Positions 59,060 to 64,000 of a DNA stretch of 64,000 bases are shown here, piece after piece. The stretch spans positions 372,001 to 436,000 of the forward strand of contig VTFK01000248.1 of the NCBI GenBank assembly GCA_009617715.1. Reading direction: 5' to 3'. Source of the stretch: Plectrocnemia conspersa (taxonomy: Eukaryota > Arthropoda > Insecta > Trichoptera > Polycentropodidae). Position 1 is the first letter of the stretch. Every line of letters begins with the position of its first letter. The notes under the pieces were generated by a model. It had not been told where the DNA came from, did no database searches, and saw nothing but the letters and a program-made list of their open reading frames with translations. The translations under genes were made by a program, and so were the position numbers.

Positions 59060-60041
59060 ACCTAATTTGACCTTCCTAATTTCTTTGTTTTTTTTGCCCC
59101 TTTGAAGCCTCTTCAGACATTTGTTCTATTATTTCTGCTCCGTGTATCAGGATCTTATGCAATGTAGCTGGCATGTTATACCACGGGTATAGGATGATAT
59201 ATAAGTCTCGTGTTTCCAAACAATATTGCTTAAATTTGTCCGGGTCCATTTTATAGCCAGACGCTATGACTGTAAGAATAGTAAATAAATTAAATTTTCT
59301 TTGATACTGGTGATACGAGCCGTTGCTTTTAAAATTGTGAAAAACGCGCCCTTGCGGTGTTCCCATCGTTGCTCGTACCAAAATCTGGTTTAACTTTGTC
59401 TACTATGAGACTGATTTCTTTGAATTTACCCTTTATTTCATCCTTCTTCTTCTTCAGCATACATTTGCACAGTGAAATTGTTTGCAATAAATAAAGCCAA
59501 CGCTTCTTCCGGGGTGTAAGACCGTTGTTATTTTTTCACGCTAATTTATCTCCGAGCTTTTTTATAACCAGTAGCTCGTTTTGGTAAAACTGTAGATACT
59601 TCCTCCATTAAATTAGCAGCGTCTCATTTTCCACTGGCTCGCACACTTAATTGTGCAGCAAAAAATAGCTGTGCATCGTTATATTTTTCCAATTGAACTT
59701 TGCGCTTTTTTGTTTTTGTACAACTATCTTCAAAACGCTTTTTCGGTCTACCAATACTGAAACTTGGTTTCGGTGACTATTCGTGGAACATATAAAACAC
59801 TAATTCTTAATTTAACCATTTTTCATAGACACTTAAAAATAAGTCTAATCGTACGAAGCCATTTCACACGAATCTTCTCACATTCTTTTTTCAGAAAGGT
59901 CCATAAGGGCTTCTCCTGATCTTGTGTAATGAGCAAATCAACAAATCTTGACTTTACAAACATAATAACTTTGTTTAATCTGCCTTTGGAAGGGATAGAA
60001 CGCCAAAAGTCAAATAATGACTTTTCGTGAAATTTGGGCAC
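59060..60041 (-). pseudogene. Decayed transposon-derived gene (GTSNDGNTAR family), minus strand
   Basis: On the minus strand, in order: FHEKSLFDFWRSIPSKGR (60030 down), LEKYNDAQLFFAAQL preceded by SIGRPKKRFEDS (about 59745-59690), EEVSTVLPKRATGYKKARR (about 59610), KPDFGTSNDGNTAR (about 59390-59350), ASGYKMDPDKFKQYCLETRD and MPATLHKILIHGAEIIEQ, then SEEASKG (59120). This pattern (GRP.K.FE.S..KRK.., GTxNDGNTAR, HKILxHGxxII..SEEA) belongs to a family I have seen repeated in insect genomes and take to be mobile. Superfamily unknown to me; the tail with a conserved Glu after HK.L.H..xII loosely recalls Transib/RAG1-type enzymes. Stops, at least two frameshifts and a missing core make it inactive. 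Confidence 0.6.
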
Positions 60042-61225
60042 TTATAATGAAACAAATTAAAATCTTTAGAATCGCACATAATCGCACAAAATAATTATGT
60101 TCTTAAAAAAAACTATAATGATGCGAGAATACGTTTAGAGCTTTGTCATGCCTTGACTCAACTTGACTACATACTTTAAGACCATCCAAAGTTAATTTTT
60201 TTTTTTTTTTTTGTTGTTTTGAAAATGGTATATTTTAAGACAGTATTCCTAAGTATTCACGAATATTTTGGTGGATTAAAATGCAATGATAGATTGATAA
60301 TTACCTCTAGTTAAAGAATCCATCACTAAAAAGTACTTAAATCACACAAAACACAGTAAACCAAGCACAAACGTCAATGTTCACAGCTGCACTAAGCGGC
60401 TAATCGCGGCTACCTAGATCCAAAACGGTAACTTTGCCCATTTTTATTGAAGGGATCGCGACTCAAAAAACTGTTTTGGAGTACGTTACCGGTTGTAGGG
60501 AACATTCAAGGGTATAGTAATATTAAAAAAAAGCAATATCTGAACATTATAATTTTAGACTTTTGTCCACCTAGATTAGTCAAATCGTATACTGTGCGTC
60601 GCGTCGCGTCGGTTATATTGCGCACCCGCCCGCGACAAGTAACGTTATAATTGAACGCGCAATAATTAATACAGAGAACAATTCGTGCAAACGCAAGACA
60701 AGAGCTAAACTTTAATCTGCCGTTAATCCGGTTGCTTCGTGTAAGATAGCTTTTGGAATTAGTATAATATGATAATGTGTGCCGTTGCCACTTTTCATTC
60801 TCGTCAGCAAGGATTAATTGGTATTCTTATCGCAAGAGCGCGCCTGAAAACAGGAATATAGACTGCCCTAAATATGTATATACAATTTGACGTGCTTATC
60901 TATGGAAATATGAATATCATGGCTCAATTCTACGTATACTCCCATTCCAGGGACATTAGTATTTAATAAATATCTGCATATCATATTAATATATTATTAT
61001 ATATAATAATAAATGTGTCAAAATTTTTTTTTTGATTTAATAAATTCAGTTTGTTTTAACGAATATAAATAATTATCATATTTAATATTTATTTACATAT
61101 TTATATATTAAAATGAAAAAACATAATTGCCGAAATTACATATATACTCATTATTTTTGAGTTAATAATATACAGCTGTGGATTTTTTAATGGGTTATAT
61201 TCAAATATTTTATCTGTACCATTCG
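60042..61225. other. Non-coding stretch
   Basis: No gene is recognised. CpG-rich patches at about 60350-60480 and 60590-60660 (gtcgcgtcgcgtcggttat). Confidence 0.4.
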
Positions 61226-61229
61226 ATAA

Positions 61230-61797
61230 TCAATATGTTGAAAATAATGAATATGTAGTAACTCAAATTTTAACAAAATGAACTGGATGTTCTGTGAAAA
61301 TTTATATTTGGAAGTTTTTAGTTGTACAAACTGTGAGAATTACAATATACTATAGAACCGGTTGTTAAATCATATAATATTGACGATTATAATATGATTA
61401 GATGCGATTCTAATTCCAGACATACAGGAGATGTTGTACTGTATATTAGAAAATACAAAATTATAATACACTATTTAATAATAATAAATTTCATTAAAAA
61501 ATTCCCATGTTATTATATTTAGCATATAGATTTCCAAATAGTGCTCCAAATGTATTCTTGGAATTCATAAACAATTTTTAATTTCAAATGGAGTTCAGAT
61601 AAAACTATGGATACTATTTTAATTGGAAACTGGAATTTTGATTGGAAAAAATGTGAAGATTTTTATACTTCAAAAATAGAAAAATGGGCCAATATTTACG
61701 ACAATGTGTTAACGAAAATACAAGGTAAACTTTTAACTCGAGCACATTATTAGTACAATGTAAAGTAAATATTACTGATCATTTTATTATATATATA

Positions 61798-61876
<79 letters not shown>

Positions 61877-62105
61877 GAAAAAAAACATAATGTGATTACG
61901 ATTAAAAAATAATAATGAGATAATTAAAAATATATTTTAACAAACTAAGAATATAACTAGAAACATGTGATTGGAATGTAGACAACATGGATGCTATATA
62001 TTTACAAAAATATTGTGGTTGGTAAAATAAAAAGGCAATATAATTTTAGAACAGAATATCGATTGAACCCAATACCGTGGTTTAATGATGATGTTAAAAA
62101 TGCTT
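61230..62105 (+). mobile_element. CR1/Jockey-like retrotransposon, endonuclease fragment
   Basis: APE-type endonuclease pieces on the + strand: IRCDSNSRHTGDVVLYIRK (61397), AYRFPNSAPNVFLEFINN (about 61525), ILIGNWNFDWKKCEDFY (61614) and YRLNPIPWFNDDVKNAL (about 62054). The usual GDFN catalytic motif reads GNWN. A (TA)n tract (61788-61873) interrupts it. Confidence 0.8.
61788..61873. repeat. (TA)n microsatellite
   Basis: Two runs of TA broken only by attttatat. Confidence 0.95.
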
Positions 62106-62655
62106 TAACCCTTTCGAGTCTTCTGTCCACACGTATTGGACATCAGTTTTTTACTGGCATCTTTTATTTCCATTATTTAAAATTAATAATAGTTAGCATT
62201 ATTATAAATAAAATAAATGAGAAAACTAAAAAAATAAAACATGTTTTAAATATTTTGAATGTTTTTTATATTATATAAATATCTTTTTTATATTATATTA
62301 ATATTAGTTCATTTCTAAAATTAATATCAATTATAAAAATTAAATTTCAATAAAAAAAACTATATTTCAATTGAAAAGATTAAAATTAAAAAAAATATAT
62401 TTTGTATTTTCTGCCAAAAAATAATTTATTTTATATAATATAATTTTTTTTTATATATATATTTAATGATCATTAAATTATTTAAATAAATATATTCATT
62501 CAAAATGGATTGGACTTAGACAAGGGCTAAAAAAATTGGACTACAAGGAGTTAAAGAAAAGATGAATCATATAAAATATTTCAAATAATAAAAACAAAAC
62601 GAGTAGAATACAAATTATAAATCAAAAATGGAAAACATAGTTTAAGGTTTAGTAA
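62106..62655. other. AT-rich stretch interrupting the retrotransposon, possible TTAA element
   Basis: Starts ttaaccctttcgagtcttct at 62106, which looks like a piggyBac-type end, but I find only a weak partner (ggacttagacaagggcta, about 62512-62529). No gene. Confidence 0.3.
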
Positions 62656-62954
62656 CCTTAAGGGGCGGGACTTCACAGCCAGTAAGACGCAGATGGGAAC
62701 TGGTAATAATTTATTATTTAAATTATACTACATATATTGCGAGTTAATAAGATGGGCGAGTATCGTTTTCTCTGAGCAGTGCTAGAGAAGCTGGCGGAGG
62801 GATGATGTTCCGTGGAAGATCCTCAGGAGTTAAGGAGGCAGTGACTAGAGGTCAGTTCCTTTATGCTGCGATGATCGTATACGGGATTCTCAGGCTTTGC
62901 TTTTCTGCCGGTGGGTGCGAATCTCCCAAGTCTCCATTGGAGACTAGCCTTAAG
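62656..62954. mobile_element. GC-balanced insertion flanked by CCTTAAG
   Basis: ccttaag at 62656-62662 and 62948-62954 encloses 285 bp of strikingly different composition (ggggcgggacttcacagcca, agaagctggcggagggatg). ggtgggtgcgaatctccc near its end resembles a pol III B box. It may be a SINE or MITE; the flank is a partly palindromic word and could be chance. Confidence 0.35.
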
Positions 62955-64000
62955 TATTAAAAGTTGCAAAACTCGCTCATTTTTAGAACAACTAAATATA
63001 TTTACGTCTTAAAATGGTTTGATAATCATTTAAAATTTTCGGTACTACCGGTATTTCGTTTTGTAATACCGGTAATACCGAAGGCCAATTTTTTTTGCAA
63101 TACCGGTATTAACGGTATTGCATTATTATTAAGTATAAGACTAAGAAGCAGTTTTACTATTGATTACAACTCAATTTTATTGAGTATTAATTTATCAGGG
63201 AAGCCGTTGGCTAATTGGTATTCCGTTCCATGTATTATTTCTTGAATAAAAAATCATCTCAGAGAGCAACGGATATCAGAGATAGAAAATATTCATGGAC
63301 AACTTATCTGATAAAGATAATTAAGCAGTCATATGGACATTATATTTATTTATTTTTTAATAAACAAATATCAACTCTTTTTACATTGATATTAAAAGTC
63401 TGTATTATTAAAATAAAAACATGTAGTAAGTATCTAATTTACTGAAATAGCTAGGGCTGCGTGAAATGGGATTTTCGTTCCGAGTAAGTTGACTAAAAGC
63501 CATTGTCATTATTTTTTAATACTGTAATTGTATTCTAGTTATATGAAGTTGACACATTTCGAAAGAAATTTGCCTGAAGCGCTATTTAAATTTTGACTTA
63601 TAATGAAAAAAAGTTTTCAATGATATTCAAAGTTCCGAAAAATTATTTTAAAATTGCTTTGAAAATGCAATTAATTATATGCTCATTTTAAGTGACTCAA
63701 CGAATTTACAGAAAAATCAAATTTGTATTTGCGGCGATGCATCAGGGTTGTTTTTATAATAATAATAATATAATATTACTAAAAAAAATTAATAATATAA
63801 AATGAGAAAAAGCACTTTTCTTTTTTTATTTATTAAGAACAAAACATTTTAGTGCTATTTTTTCGTAGGGTGTTGGGGGTGGGTTTTTAAAGATTCAAAA
63901 ACAGAGAACCGATTGATAAAAAACTGGTAGCACACCCCTGGATATAAAGGTTCGCAAGCTACGTTTTAATGCACGTACAAAATATACATAGAATTTCCCT
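62955..64000. other. AT-rich end of the window with an ACCGGT cluster
   Basis: No gene. accggt palindromes lie at 63047, 63068 and 63102 within ggtactaccggtattt / aataccggtaataccg / aataccggtattaacgg, like a simple inverted-repeat end of a transposon. Confidence 0.4.

Overview
The window is a piece of an AT-rich animal nuclear genome, almost certainly an insect. The evidence is spliced genes with GT..AG introns, long AT-rich introns, (TA)n microsatellites, many decayed eukaryotic transposons, and the C-terminal half of a ZO-1-type scaffold gene that resembles insect polychaetoid (pyd). I could not settle the order from sequence alone. There are no bacterial operons, rRNA genes, CRISPR arrays or convincing functional tRNA genes.

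Region 1-14.5 kb (+ strand) holds the 3' half of the pyd/ZO-1 gene. Twelve coding exons (3318-3551, 3862-4045, 4830-4939, 5008-5169, 5243-5373, 5442-5702, 6407-6587, 6656-6871, 7950-8049, 8236-8311, 8844-11203, 13321-13538) join in a fully consistent chain of splice phases to give 1410 codons plus a stop. They encode a proline-rich linker with SH3/WW-type motifs, one 2.36-kb exon carrying a Ser-motif array and more than 20 tyrosine-centred repeats, and a C-terminal ZU5 domain split by the last intron and ending in VDHF. The PDZ, SH3 and guanylate-kinase parts would lie upstream of the window. A further large exon at 130-816 has phase 0 at both ends and looks like a cassette or alternative terminal exon. 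A small unexplained coding-like terminal exon lies just downstream (14278-14454). The introns hold MITEs, perfect hairpins, a Tigger/pogo-like element and a reverse-transcriptase remnant that fills one intron.

Region 14.5-64 kb contains no convincing host coding sequence. It is a patchwork of AT-rich sequence, mobile-element remnants and short islands of more balanced base composition that look like promoter or conserved non-coding sequence (for example 19.6-20.0, 22.2-23.3, 38.2-38.6, 42.3-43.0 and 53.6-54.0 kb). Mobile elements include five fragments of a CR1/Jockey-like non-LTR retrotransposon, all on the + strand; a hAT element with a perfect 8-bp target duplication; a decayed hAT transposase; a decayed TE-derived gene with a GTSNDGNTAR motif; several TTAA-flanked piggyBac-like MITEs; a TA-flanked MITE with 45-bp inverted repeats; a mariner remnant; and a 2.3-kb foldback element with inverted arms of about 750-800 bp. 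A 260-270 bp tandem repeat (52.2-53.1 kb) has been invaded by a (TA)n tract.

Coordinates of exons rest on visible GT/AG sites and phase agreement. Transposon family names rest on recognised motifs, not on database searches, and should be read with the stated confidence.
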